Of a DNA stretch of 64,000 bases, positions 31,262 to 40,872 are shown in pieces (the stretch's first letter is position 1; every line of letters starts with the position of its first letter). Source of the DNA: Rhodosorus marinus. Taxonomy: Eukaryota; Rhodophyta; Stylonematophyceae; Stylonematales; Stylonemataceae. The stretch is from NCBI GenBank assembly GCA_029953675.1, contig JAMWBK010000001.1:2269001-2333000 (forward strand), read 5' to 3'. Below the pieces are notes generated by a model. It made no database searches, was not told where the DNA came from, and saw only the letters and a program-made list of their open reading frames with translations. A program made the position numbers and the translations under genes.

Positions 31262-33654
31262 ATGAGCGGTCTAGTGCGGTGGATTGGTTTGGGGTTGGTT
31301 TTGGTATGTTTTGTAGGGGTTTGGGGCCAGACAGAGACTATCATATCTGTCTCTGATGAAATCCCCCCGCCGAGTAGTGTACTCGAGAATGACATGCTTT
31401 GGGGAATCACTGTTAACCTCGACAAGTTCAACTCGTCTACGCTGGTTATAACGGCGGTTGGCCCAGACCTCGAGCAGCCGACCGACATGGCTACTTATGT
31501 GTACAGAGTGAATTCACAGGGTCAGGCATCTCAGAGTTTTTCTCTGTTTGGATACGGCAATTGCGCCGATGTCTCGTAAGCTTCCCTCCCGCCACCAAAA
31601 CAAAAGCCGATCACAATCGACCTGCCTTGGGGTATCTGCATCTATATGAACTTGTGTGTGCTACGTAAGAGTTCCCGCTGCTTAGAGTACTAATCATTTC
31701 GTTTTTGATGTTGTAAATTTTAGAAACAACGTGATCTACACATCCTCGACGGACGGGAGCGTGATGGTTATAGAGCTGAACAGTTCTGGAAACTGGGAAC
31801 CTACGCAGGAGGTTGTATTCTTCACGCCGGATCAACTTGATGATCTTGATAACTTTGGACGAATTTGTGCTGCCGGACCCGACGCCGCGCTGTTTACATT
31901 CTTCGATGTCATGGACAGCAGCGGTCCAATTCCAACGTTTGATACCTTTGACATGTATGTTGTGCGAAACGGAGACTCATACGAGTGCCTTGGTGGGCAG
32001 GGCGACTGTACGAAGAACACATTGGCCTCAGGACTGGATACCTTCCAGTACTTCCAGTTCGATCAGAATGGCGACCTTGGGTTGCTCAGTGTTGATTCTA
32101 TGGATATTGAGTTTGGAACGCCGGTATTCGACGTGTCGGCTGGAACCATCACCTTCAACGCAATCGGCATCCCCAGGGATGCCGACCCGTTGCCTCAGGC
32201 TATGGCCCTAGATAATGGAGCTCTGGCCTTCAACTACGCCTTTCTCCCGGAAATCAGTGATCCAAACGACGTGCGTGAGAGAGCATCGGATCCTCGGACC
32301 AGTTTTCTTCAGCTCAACATTGGGTTCTTTGGCGAGCTCCTAGGGTTTGTGACTGGACCTACGGGTTTCCAGAGGGAGAGGCAGGTGACTGTGAACAAGT
32401 TTGAGAACAGTAGTCCCAACGAAGTTACAGATTTCTTCAGCCTTGTTGACGACAGTGCAGCTGGAAACCTTATAAATATCGCCGTTCAAGATACGACTAT
32501 GAGTAGTGGCGAAGTGTTTGCGTTGAGCAACTTCACGTTCGACACTACTGCAAGCGGTACGACCGTGGTCAAGGTATGGCTTTTGCCCTTGGGAGCCAGT
32601 CCGACCCCCGTTCCGAGCAATACGCCGACTACCACTCCGACGCAGAGCCCATCTACGAGTGCCTCTGTGACCCCGACCGCGACTATGTCAGAATCTGCGA
32701 CCCCGACCGCGACTATGTCAGAATCTGCGACCCCGTCTCCGAGCCCAGATGTGAGTACATCTGTGAGTGCATCTGTGAGTGCATCTGTGAGTGCATCTGT
32801 GAGCGAGTCTGTGAGTGAGTCTGTGAGTGAGTCTGTGAGTGAGTCTGTGAGTGAGTCTGTGAGTGCGTCTGTGAGTGAGTCTGTGAGTGAGTCTGTAAGT
32901 GCGACTGCAAGTGCGTCTTCCAGTGCTACACCGAGTGAATCTGCGACTCCTTCGGCGACTCCGACTACCACTCCTACTCCTTCTCCCACGGCGGCGCCAG
33001 TTTGCTTCTCAGTTCATTCTTCTACCATGCAATGGACTCCGTCCGGACTGAAATCTGTCACTCTGGGTGACCTGCGACCTGGCAATCTCGTACAAGCCTT
33101 TGACGCCAATGGAAAATTAGCCCTGACGGAGGTCGTGCTAGTGCAGCACCATGATAGCTGGGATACTACTCAACTGCTCAGAATAGCTTACAGGACTGAG
33201 GCTGGGGAGGAGAAATCACTGCATGTGTCCGAAAACCATTACCTCGTGAAGGGGCTGCAGCCGCGAGTATATCAACTGGCGCGCGACTTCAAGGTACTCG
33301 TCGCGTCCTCCTATTGGTTTCGAACTAGCCCGCTTTGCACTCGTCTAACCGCTTTTCGTCCATCACAATTCGCAGGTTGGTGATGAACTGCTCATCGCGG
33401 GGGTGAAGGGTCACAGCGCCGCGAAGATCATCAGCAGAACTGTGGTTGAAGAGCCTGTACGGAATGTACTTACTACGAGCGACATGATTATCGTAGACGG
33501 AGTGTTAGCGTCGTCCTACACGAACGTTCTCGGCATCAGTCCGATGCTGCAGGCTATGCTGACATTGCCGCTGAAGGCTTTGAACGCCCTGGGTCTGGGC
33601 AAACTGGCCCAGAACCTCGATGCATTCGCCAACAAGCTTGTGTTAAAGTCTTAA
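31262..33654 (+). CDS. Secreted Hint-domain (hedgehog-type autoprocessing) protein 1
   Basis: Three exons: 31262-31575 (phase 2), 31724-33293 (phase 0) and 33376-33654, giving 720 residues. A signal peptide (hydrophobic GLGLVLVCFVGVWG) precedes an Asx/Thr-rich beta ectodomain of about 400 residues. A low-complexity stalk (about 445-530) contains PTPxPS and SVSE/SVSA repeats. From Cys532 a Hint domain begins: CFSVHSS, then LRPGNLVQAF, ENHYLV and MIIVDGVLASSYTNV near the end. The last string matches the Hog-domain core (V-[DN]-G-V-x-A-S) of hedgehog proteins. Hint domains cleave their own backbone via the Cys. Here the usual T-x-x-H reads S-E-N-H and the G-D of the first block is G-N, so catalysis may be altered. 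Intron positions match the paralogue at 35.5-38.0 kb. Confidence 0.82.
32749..32908 (+). repeat. In-frame 12-bp coding repeat (SVSE/SVSA)
   Basis: About a dozen head-to-tail copies of TCTGTGAGTGAG/TCTGTGAGTGCG-type dodecamers encode Ser-Val-Ser-Glu/Ala in the stalk of Hint protein 1. Two 27-base copies encoding the ATMSESATPT motif precede them at about 32,682-32,735. Serine-dense stalks of this kind are usually O-glycosylated. The 12-base period keeps the opposite strand open too, so long minus-strand frames here are artefacts. Confidence 0.88.
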
Positions 33655-35230
33655 CTTCAGAGAAGAGAAACATTGCTTTCCTCCTTATATCCATGAAGAT
33701 TTAGGTCTTGCAATGCGATTCCTTCTCGACCGGTAGCGGCTGGCGTTTACTCAGCGCGACGTTGCAATCGCATCTGGAACAGAGGCTGAGACTGATTCTC
33801 GTTATTATGTACCGGATTTTGTTGAGCCGCCTTTTCTCCTGTCCTTGCCTGTGCCTGGAGCATTGTGCTAAACTTAAAATGCATTGAGCTACCGAGAGCA
33901 AACTTGAACCCCCGCCCCCACAACCCAGCCGTGAAATCAAGGAAACCACTGGAGACAGAGGGATGAGGAATTCGGTGCCGATGTTAGGAGGACTAGAACC
34001 ACCTCCAGGAGCTCCGACCCCTTCGACTGATGATCAGTCATCAGATCTCGACCGGGAGTCTGACCGAATTCTTCATCTACTCTGGGCCAAACACCAGTTT
34101 TGTTCCACTGCTGCTTGACTAGTTTTCTTCTGTTGAGCGAGTGGATTATGCTAGCCATTGTAACTCCCTCTCCTCGTGCCTAAAAGTTTGCATGAGCCAA
34201 AATGTTGCAGGGTGAGTACTTTTCGAGAATCGAAAGGCATGGCAGCTCCAGCGAGCTTCGGCAAACGCACGTTGGTGAAACCGTCTGCGTCGGCCAAATT
34301 GTGGGGGTTGAGTACTGCTCGGATCGAACCGTTTACTAGTTGGTTTGAAAGACTAGCAGAAGTCAGGATACGGACGCTGCGTTCGGATGCTGCTGGCGAA
34401 GTTTGCGGCCCTGATTCCCAACTTCAACGGAAATGGGATGGGTACGGGACAAAGCCGCGCATTCCCGGGAGACAGACGGAACAGCGGAGCAATGATTCGC
34501 TTGATGATGAACGAATTGTTCAATATTGGAGTACCAGTATCACGGGTTCAGTCAAGCTACGTTGGGCGGATGCTCTGGCAATTGATTGAACTGTCCCTGT
34601 GAATGGACGATTTCGGCACCGAAAACAGGGTTCGTGTCTCGATTGGTGACCTTTTCTGCAGCTAAACGTATACTAGGCACCCACGTGGATACTTTTTTTT
34701 CGAGTGCTATCTCGGAGTAGATTGGAACGCCTGAATCAGACTTGCTCTGCGACCCTCGGTTTCTCTCAATCCTTTTCCAAATTCCTTCTGTGGGGAACGC
34801 TTCTGGATTAATGTCAGCATCCTGCACAGGAACCATCATCTCGCTGCTTTTCTCATCTTCAATGTCAGAAGTTCCGTTTCTGGTCTTAGCTAGAAATGGG
34901 CGAATGTTAACATGTCGAGTTCAATTCCAATGCTACAAGGTGAGGGAGTACTTTTCCTGCCAAACAGTTTGAATCGGCCAATGTTACATGTCGAGTTCCT
35001 CTCGAGGGCAAAGGTTTGGGTTTTCAGAGACCATTTGTTCTTGTGGGATCAGTGGGTTTCCGGGGTTTCAATCCAAAGCGACGAGAGAGAGTTACTGAGC
35101 TCTTGTCGCAGATTTTACTTTATAAACGGACAAAGTATTAGTCGGCGATGAAGAAACACACACCAAAAACGGAAACAAAAAAATTTAGGTTCGCCCGAAA
35201 CATGCAGAGCCACAACTAGCAAAATTCTAT

Positions 35231-35259
35231 CGTGACGGCCTCCACGTGAGGCCGTCACG
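35231..35259. repeat. Perfect 12-bp stem-loop
   Basis: CGTGACGGCCTC (35231-35242), loop CACGT, GAGGCCGTCACG (35248-35259). It lies about 225 bases past the stop of Hint gene 2 (minus strand), so it could end up in its 3' UTR or act as a terminator-like fold. Confidence 0.9.
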
Positions 35260-35272
35260 GATTCCAATGGCG

Positions 35273-35355
35273 TTCAGAAAGAGGTACCACTCCTACTTCT
35301 GCTCACGCACTCTCATAGCTTTCAGAAAAGGTACCACCACACCTACTTCTGCTCA
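35273..35355. repeat. Short direct repeat next to the palindrome
   Basis: TTCAGAAAGAGGTACCACTC...CTTCTGCTCA (about 35273-35305) is repeated with small indels at 35321-35355. The copies are about 48 bases apart and start 14 bases after the palindrome. Confidence 0.75.
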
Positions 35356-35483
35356 GTTGCGACGGCTCAGGGAGGAAACCAGGGTCCACTTGCACAGAAG
35401 TTCTTGGAAGGCTCGTACATTCGCCGCACGAAGAACAAGCTTACGGAAATGGAGGAGATAGCTTAGCTGCGCTCATGCTTGAA

Positions 35484-38037
35484 TCAGTTGCGTCCGAGGA
35501 GAGTTCCAAATATAAACGAATGAACGGCCTTGTCGAAATAGTTGGCAACGCCGTTCAGCCCCAGCAGGTGCAAAACCTTGAGCGGAGCCAGGAGCGCTGC
35601 CTGTATTCTGGTCGGGATATTCAGCACTGCGGTGAAGCTGGAGGCGAGGACACCGTCCACAACGACCATATTGTTCATCGTCAGTACGTTTCGAACTGGT
35701 CCGTTGGTCTTGTGAATGCTGGTAATTCTTGCTCTAGATGGCTTCCGCCCATCGTCTCCGACAATGAGAAGCTCGCCGCCAACCTGGTATGGATTGCCCA
35801 AAAGGTGGAAAGGCTCACAGCGTGAGTACGTAAATACTGAAACAACTGATGCACTGGGTCACAGAGTTCATAGTGGAGGTTGCCTACCTTGAGAGATTGA
35901 GCCTTCACGAAGCGGCGAGGATTCAACTCCTCGAGGATAAGATGGTTTCCTGTCAATTTCAAAGTACCAGTCTTTGCATTCGCCCCCTCATAAGAGACTT
36001 CAAGAAGCTCAGTAGCCGCTTCGCAATTTGCGTGCTGGACGAGCACAGCTTCCGTAAACACCAGCTCTCCGGTTGCGTTGAAAGCCTCTACCAAATCTCC
36101 TGAGCGCACCTCCCTAAGTGCAATCTTTTCGACTTCGTTTCCTCTCATCACCGTCACCTCGGACTCCGCTGAGAAACACACCGGTTCCGCGGTCGGGGTA
36201 GGAGTCGGGGTAGGTGAAACACTAGGTGAAGCTGTTGCGGTTTCGGAAGGACTTGTTGAAGTAGTCTCTGAAGCCGTCGGAGTCGGAGGTGAGTCCGTAG
36301 GTGTCGGGGTCGGGGGTTCGTCAGTAGGCGTCGGAGTCGGAGGTGCGTCGGTCGGGGTCGGAGTCGGAGGTGCGTCGGTCGCGGTCGGAGTCGGAGGTGC
36401 GTCGGTAGGCGTCGGGGTCGGAGGTGCGTCGGTAGGCGTCGGAGTCGGAGGTGCGTCTGTAGGCGTCGGAGTCGCAGGTCCGCCAGTGGGCGTCGGAGTC
36501 GCAGGTCCGCCAGTGGGCGTCGGAGTCGCAGGTCCGCCAGTGGGCGTCGGAGTTGCGGGTCCGCCAGTAGGCGTCGGAGTGGCAGGTCCGTCGGTAGGCG
36601 TCGGAGTGGCAGGTCCGTCGGTAGGCGTCGGAGTGGCAGGTCCGTCGGTAGGCGTCGGAGTGGCAGGTCCGTCGGTAGGCGTCGGAGTAGCAGGTCCGTC
36701 TGTAGGCGTCGGAGTGGCAGGTCCAGAAGTAGGGGTCGGTGTAGCAGGTCCAGACGTTGGCGTAGAAGACGGTGTTGGCGTTGGTATCGGCGTTGGCGTT
36801 TCCAGGAGATAAACGTAGACCGTTTGTCCATCTCCCTTGTTCACAGCACCAGTTGAGGGACTTCCAATGGCGATAACATTCGCTGCGGCCATGTCCGCAT
36901 CACGAATTGTATCGCTGAAGCCGGCCGTACCCATATCGTTCGTTGCGATCAAGTATTCATTCACGAAACGCCCGCTAGTCTCGTTGAAGGCCACAACTCT
37001 GATGTCCAGGGGAGAATCCACATTTGATAGTACGTCTCCTTGTACGTAGAATACCCACTCTGGGGGAACAGCCGACACTCGAATGAAATTCGTCTCGTTT
37101 CTCTGAAACCGTGGGCCCGTTGTGCTATTCGTGTAGTCTACTAGATATTGTCGATTGTAAGCAAGGGTTTTGTTGGCAATATCGCCAGCACTGATGGCTT
37201 CTCCACCTCCTCCCGTACCCACAGTGTCGAAGATGGGAGTCGCAATTTGTCCGGTCTGACTAATGGAGTAGACAATGATCTGCTGCGGATTTGTCTCGGA
37301 GATAACTTGAAGCAATGATCCATCGGTATCAAACTTGAAGCGCTGGTCTAGGTCGAAGCGCCCGGAGAGGTCGGTTGGCTGACAGGACCCCTCGCCGCCG
37401 CGGCAGGTCCAGTTGCCATCAGTGCCCCTGAAGAGGAAGTATTCCACCGTATCTAATGTAGAGCTGTCGAAGGACGTCAGCATGAAAACATCGGGCCCAA
37501 GAGCACAGTTGAATCCGAATCGGCCGGCTGGGAGGACGTCTCCAGTGTCAAACGTCTGCTCTAACGTAGCTCCATCTGATTGAACTGAATAGAACCTAAC
37601 CTCGCTTCCTGTTCCAGTTGTGGCCATGGTTCCGTCGCTGGTACAAGAGCAAAGCAAATCGCTGGTTAATGACCGGCAGATAAAGGCGCACAGCCCTGGT
37701 TTTGTGACTGCAGAGTAACAACTTACTAGACGTCCACGCAGGCTCCCCATCCAGAAAGGTTGAGAATATTCGTAGGCTGACTTTGACCAGTAGGGTCCAG
37801 CTTGTAAATGTAAGTGAACACCGCAAAATCTCCTGACGGGTTGGATGGGATAGCGTTCGTCACCAGCACACTCTCATCAAATCGATCGAGCCTGACGACT
37901 CTCCCGAAAAGCAGATCCTCTCCAGCCGCATTTGCGGGAATATCAATTTCCGAATACGGCACCCTCCTCTCCACCGCAGTGACCCCTAAAAGCATGCCCA
38001 GTAGGATACATCCTACACCAATATTCCAGTACCTCAT
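35484..38037 (-). CDS. Secreted Hint-domain (hedgehog-type autoprocessing) protein 2
   Basis: Three exons: 38037-37727 (phase 2), 37637-35888 (phase 0) and 35783-35484, giving 786 residues. A hydrophobic signal peptide (GVGCILLGMLLGVTAV) leads into a beta-rich ectodomain (about 25-385) with motifs such as FGFNCALGPDVFMLTSF and four Cys. A stalk (about 385-585) follows with many copies of the nonapeptide GPATPTPTD and related APPTPTPTD. The Hint domain starts at Cys591: CFSAESEVTV, then REVRSGDLVEAF, LTGNHLIL (intact T-x-x-H) and MVVVDGVLASSFTAV. Key residues for the N-S shift are present, so self-cleavage is likely. The final exon begins VGGELL, at the same place as in paralogue 1. It is probably a cell-wall or extracellular protein. 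Confidence 0.84.
36290..36760 (-). repeat. 27-bp coding minisatellite (Pro/Thr-rich stalk)
   Basis: Tandem 27-base units encode GPATPTPTD and variants (GPATPTPTG, APPTPTPTD), about 17 copies. Adjacent units share third-position substitutions in blocks (GGT versus GGA, ACT versus ACC), as expected from unequal crossing-over. The complementary strand reads as an uninterrupted Val-Gly-Val repeat and should not be annotated. Confidence 0.9.
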
Positions 38038-39981
38038 GATTCGTCCCTAAGAAACGGGATCAGTGCCCAGAACAAACACCTCCCGGCCCGCCCCCGAGTC
38101 TAAAAAAAACAACCGCAAACACGGAACACAAATTCTAACCAGTGGATCCTCAAGAAAATATTTCAACGTTGTTTACAAAACAAAACTCACTCCTTAAAAA
38201 TCCATCCACTTCTCCTCCTCCTCCTCCTCCTCCTCCTCCCCCTCCCATACTCATCCAGAATTGCACTTATCCTCTTTCCAAGTCTTTCAACACCACAAGA
38301 AGAAGAGGACACCGGCATAGCGTTTCACGTTGGACAACCCCATCCCCAAAACGGGTTTACATAACCCTGAAACAAAAGATAGCTCTTAAAATAAAAAGAA
38401 ATACACAAATCAAATAGTCTGGAGGGAGAGAGTCTACTGTCGAAGGAGTAAAAGAGTAGTAGTCCTACGTCAACTGGGTGGGGGCCGAAAACAACTCCCT
38501 CAGAGACGCCTCCTCAAAAACTACAAAATAACTTGAAAACTAATTAGCTCCATTTTCCTAGCTTGTCTTATTATTTATTAGTACGACATAAATATTCAAT
38601 ATTATTCCTTTTTTTTCCTTTTTGTGTTTATTATCTGAAGATATAGAATTGTAATAGTATCTTATTTTATTTAGTTTGATGCAAATCCAACTTCCCGTTT
38701 GAGATCACACTTTCTCATTGAGTGGCGGCTGTGATACCGAGGGGGTTATATCAGGGATAGCAGCCAAAAAAAGGGGGGAGGGGGGGGGGGAGAGGGGTTG
38801 CGTAGCATCTGGTTCCAGGAGAAATTATAATCCTTATTTAGTATTGCTGATTTTTCAAAACTATCGTTGGGCTCAAGGTTTATATATCGCAATCTCAGCC
38901 AAAAGTTAGATACTTCCGTTTCGATGAATCCTTGGTTAATTTTAATTAATTCAACATTGTGCTTTAAGAGGACTTGTACTATTCCAAACCCGTCCTGAAG
39001 CCAGTTCCCGATAATTTTTCTATTGAATAGAGATTTTCGATGGTTTAATTGTAGATATTAAATTTGCTAGTACAATCGATGTGGAAGTTTTTGAATTCAT
39101 TTTGTTTTGTTTTATAGCTGTTTTATGCGGTTGACGTACGACGTTTTCCAAATACAAAATGAGCTGAAGTTAGGTGGTTTTTTGTAAAAACCAGAATTTC
39201 TCCAGTCCTCCTGCCCCCAGCAGTTCCGTCTTTTTCCATTAAAAAACTTGAGCCGATTTCTCGTTCTTGATCGTAAAAAGGACCAATAGGGAAACAAATT
39301 GCCTGAAAAAGAAGGTATTGGCTCTGCCCATACATAGCAAAGGGCTATATGAACGTTATAAAAAAATCATAGTCAATACCGTAATATATTTGTTTTTTGT
39401 CAATTATCCCACACCCTAGGAGTATTGATAAAAATAAAAATAAATATGATAAACTTGGGGTAGTACAGTCTCCTATTTTGAACACAGAATTGGCTCTTCG
39501 CTCAGAATTTTGGCCATGTTTCTGGATCTATTTAGGTTGACGAGAGGGGGGGAAACAAAGCACATGAAAGCAAACAACAGTTCATGAAAAATTAAAGAAT
39601 CCGTCGCAACCAATCCTTAAGGAGGACCAATCCATTTTCGCCAATGAGAACAGGAAATGAATTCTCACCAATGCGAAAGAAAGAGTATTCTGTTAAATAA
39701 AAACAATTGATCATTATTTTATTTCTAATCAGGGATAACCAAATTCAAGCCACAGAAAAAAAATTACTTGTTTTTTGCAGGGGAGGAGAGTGGGGGGGAA
39801 GGGTCTTCCAAAGGCCGAATCTACTTAGAAGTAGATAGAGCTCGGGTAAATGACATTGGACGAATTTGTGGTTATTTTTGTAAGCTCTTTCGTCGGGACA
39901 GATTGTCCCCTAGCGAACTACGACTTTTTTTTGGAGGGAGGGGAGATCGGTGGAGCTGACAGTAGCGAAGTTGGAAAGCCG
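38038..39981. other. AT-rich intergenic region 5' of Hint protein 2
   Basis: A (TCC)n run is at about 38,211-38,242 and a G10 tract near 38,783. 38.5-39.8 kb is strongly AT-rich with no coding signal on either strand. No RNA gene recognised. Confidence 0.4.
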
Positions 39982-40629
39982 GCCGGTCTTGCTTAACAAG
40001 ACCGGCTTACCTTCTCCGCGTGACTTGTATCTTTTTGGAGCACACGCAGCTGTGAAGCCCGCAGCATGTGAAGTTTCAACGGATTCTTTAGGCCAAAACA
40101 GCGGGAGATTGGAGGCGTGACGCTCCATCACGATATTGTTTTTATTTCGTCCTTGGCTTGTGAGAAACTTTTGACGTGGAAAGTAATGGAGGGCACCTCA
40201 TCCGCTCCCTCAGACCATGACGACCAAGACGTTGAATTCGGTTTATTCCTAGAGTGGCTAGGAATTGAACTTCGACTTCCAATTTCAAGGAAGTCGAAAT
40301 TTGCATCCAGGCATCAAGCCTCAAGCATTTGTTGCAAATACCTAAAAGATAAAGATCTTTTAGGTGAAAAAAGTTTCATGAAATAGGATCATCCCCTGCA
40401 ATCCGTTTCATTCAGCAGAGAATGGGAATACGAACCCTTCCAGGGCAATAGTGTCATTTACTATTATGCCTCTTGTAGTAGTTCTACTGGAGTTGACAGT
40501 CCAAGTTCATGTGAAACACGTAAGTGAACTTGGACTCCAAGCCGTACCACGCAATATGGTACTCCCCTCTAGGGGCACACCTTGCGACTCGCACGAGTGG
40601 GGTATTATCCCACTCGTGCCGGTCGCAAG
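39982..40629. repeat. Cluster of nine unrelated perfect or near-perfect stem-loops
   Basis: Stem pairs are: 39982-39991/39997-40006 (10 bp); 40245-40252/40258-40265 (8); 40271-40280/40289-40298 (10); 40340-40350/40355-40365 (11); 40477-40481/40484-40488 (5); 40498-40509/40525-40536 (12); 40544-40549/40557-40562 (6); 40564-40568/40571-40575 (5); and 40581-40588 plus 40591-40601 pairing with 40609-40619 plus 40622-40629 (8+11, one 2-base mismatch). Loops are 2-15 bases. The arms have different sequences, so they are not copies of one repeat. The block lies about 240 bases beyond the stop of the GSDH-NPCBM gene and contains no supported ORF. Function unknown. Confidence 0.88.
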
Positions 40630-40872
40630 AAATACGCCAATGACGTCTGCAGCGGAGACAGCGATGATAGGTGGGAGCGGGTTACGTTAGTCTGGGGTTT
40701 GAAGCAACAAAAACTCGCACTTTGTTTCATCATCAGTAGACAAACAGGTATTTCATATGTACAGACTAAAACTTGGGTTGCTAAAGTAAAGCAACCGAAA
40801 CAGCAAAATAACAAAACGAGATCCAAGCAGCATCTAGAACGATTGCTTGGTCGCCATCAAACCAGCCGATCC

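Larger units (their letters stand above)
33655..35483. other. Region between the two convergent Hint genes
   Basis: Shared 3' flanks. Frames of about 70-137 codons at 34.17-34.97 kb match nothing known. A perfect palindrome and a direct repeat at 35.23-35.36 kb are listed separately. Confidence 0.4.

Noticed and set aside
32486-32989. Minus-strand frame of 167 codons over the SVSE repeat
   Set aside because: It is the complement of the 12-bp coding repeat of Hint protein 1.
36078-36812. Plus-strand frame of 244 codons (Val-Gly-Val repeats)
   Set aside because: It is the complement of the Pro/Thr stalk repeat of Hint protein 2. The repeat period keeps it open by default.
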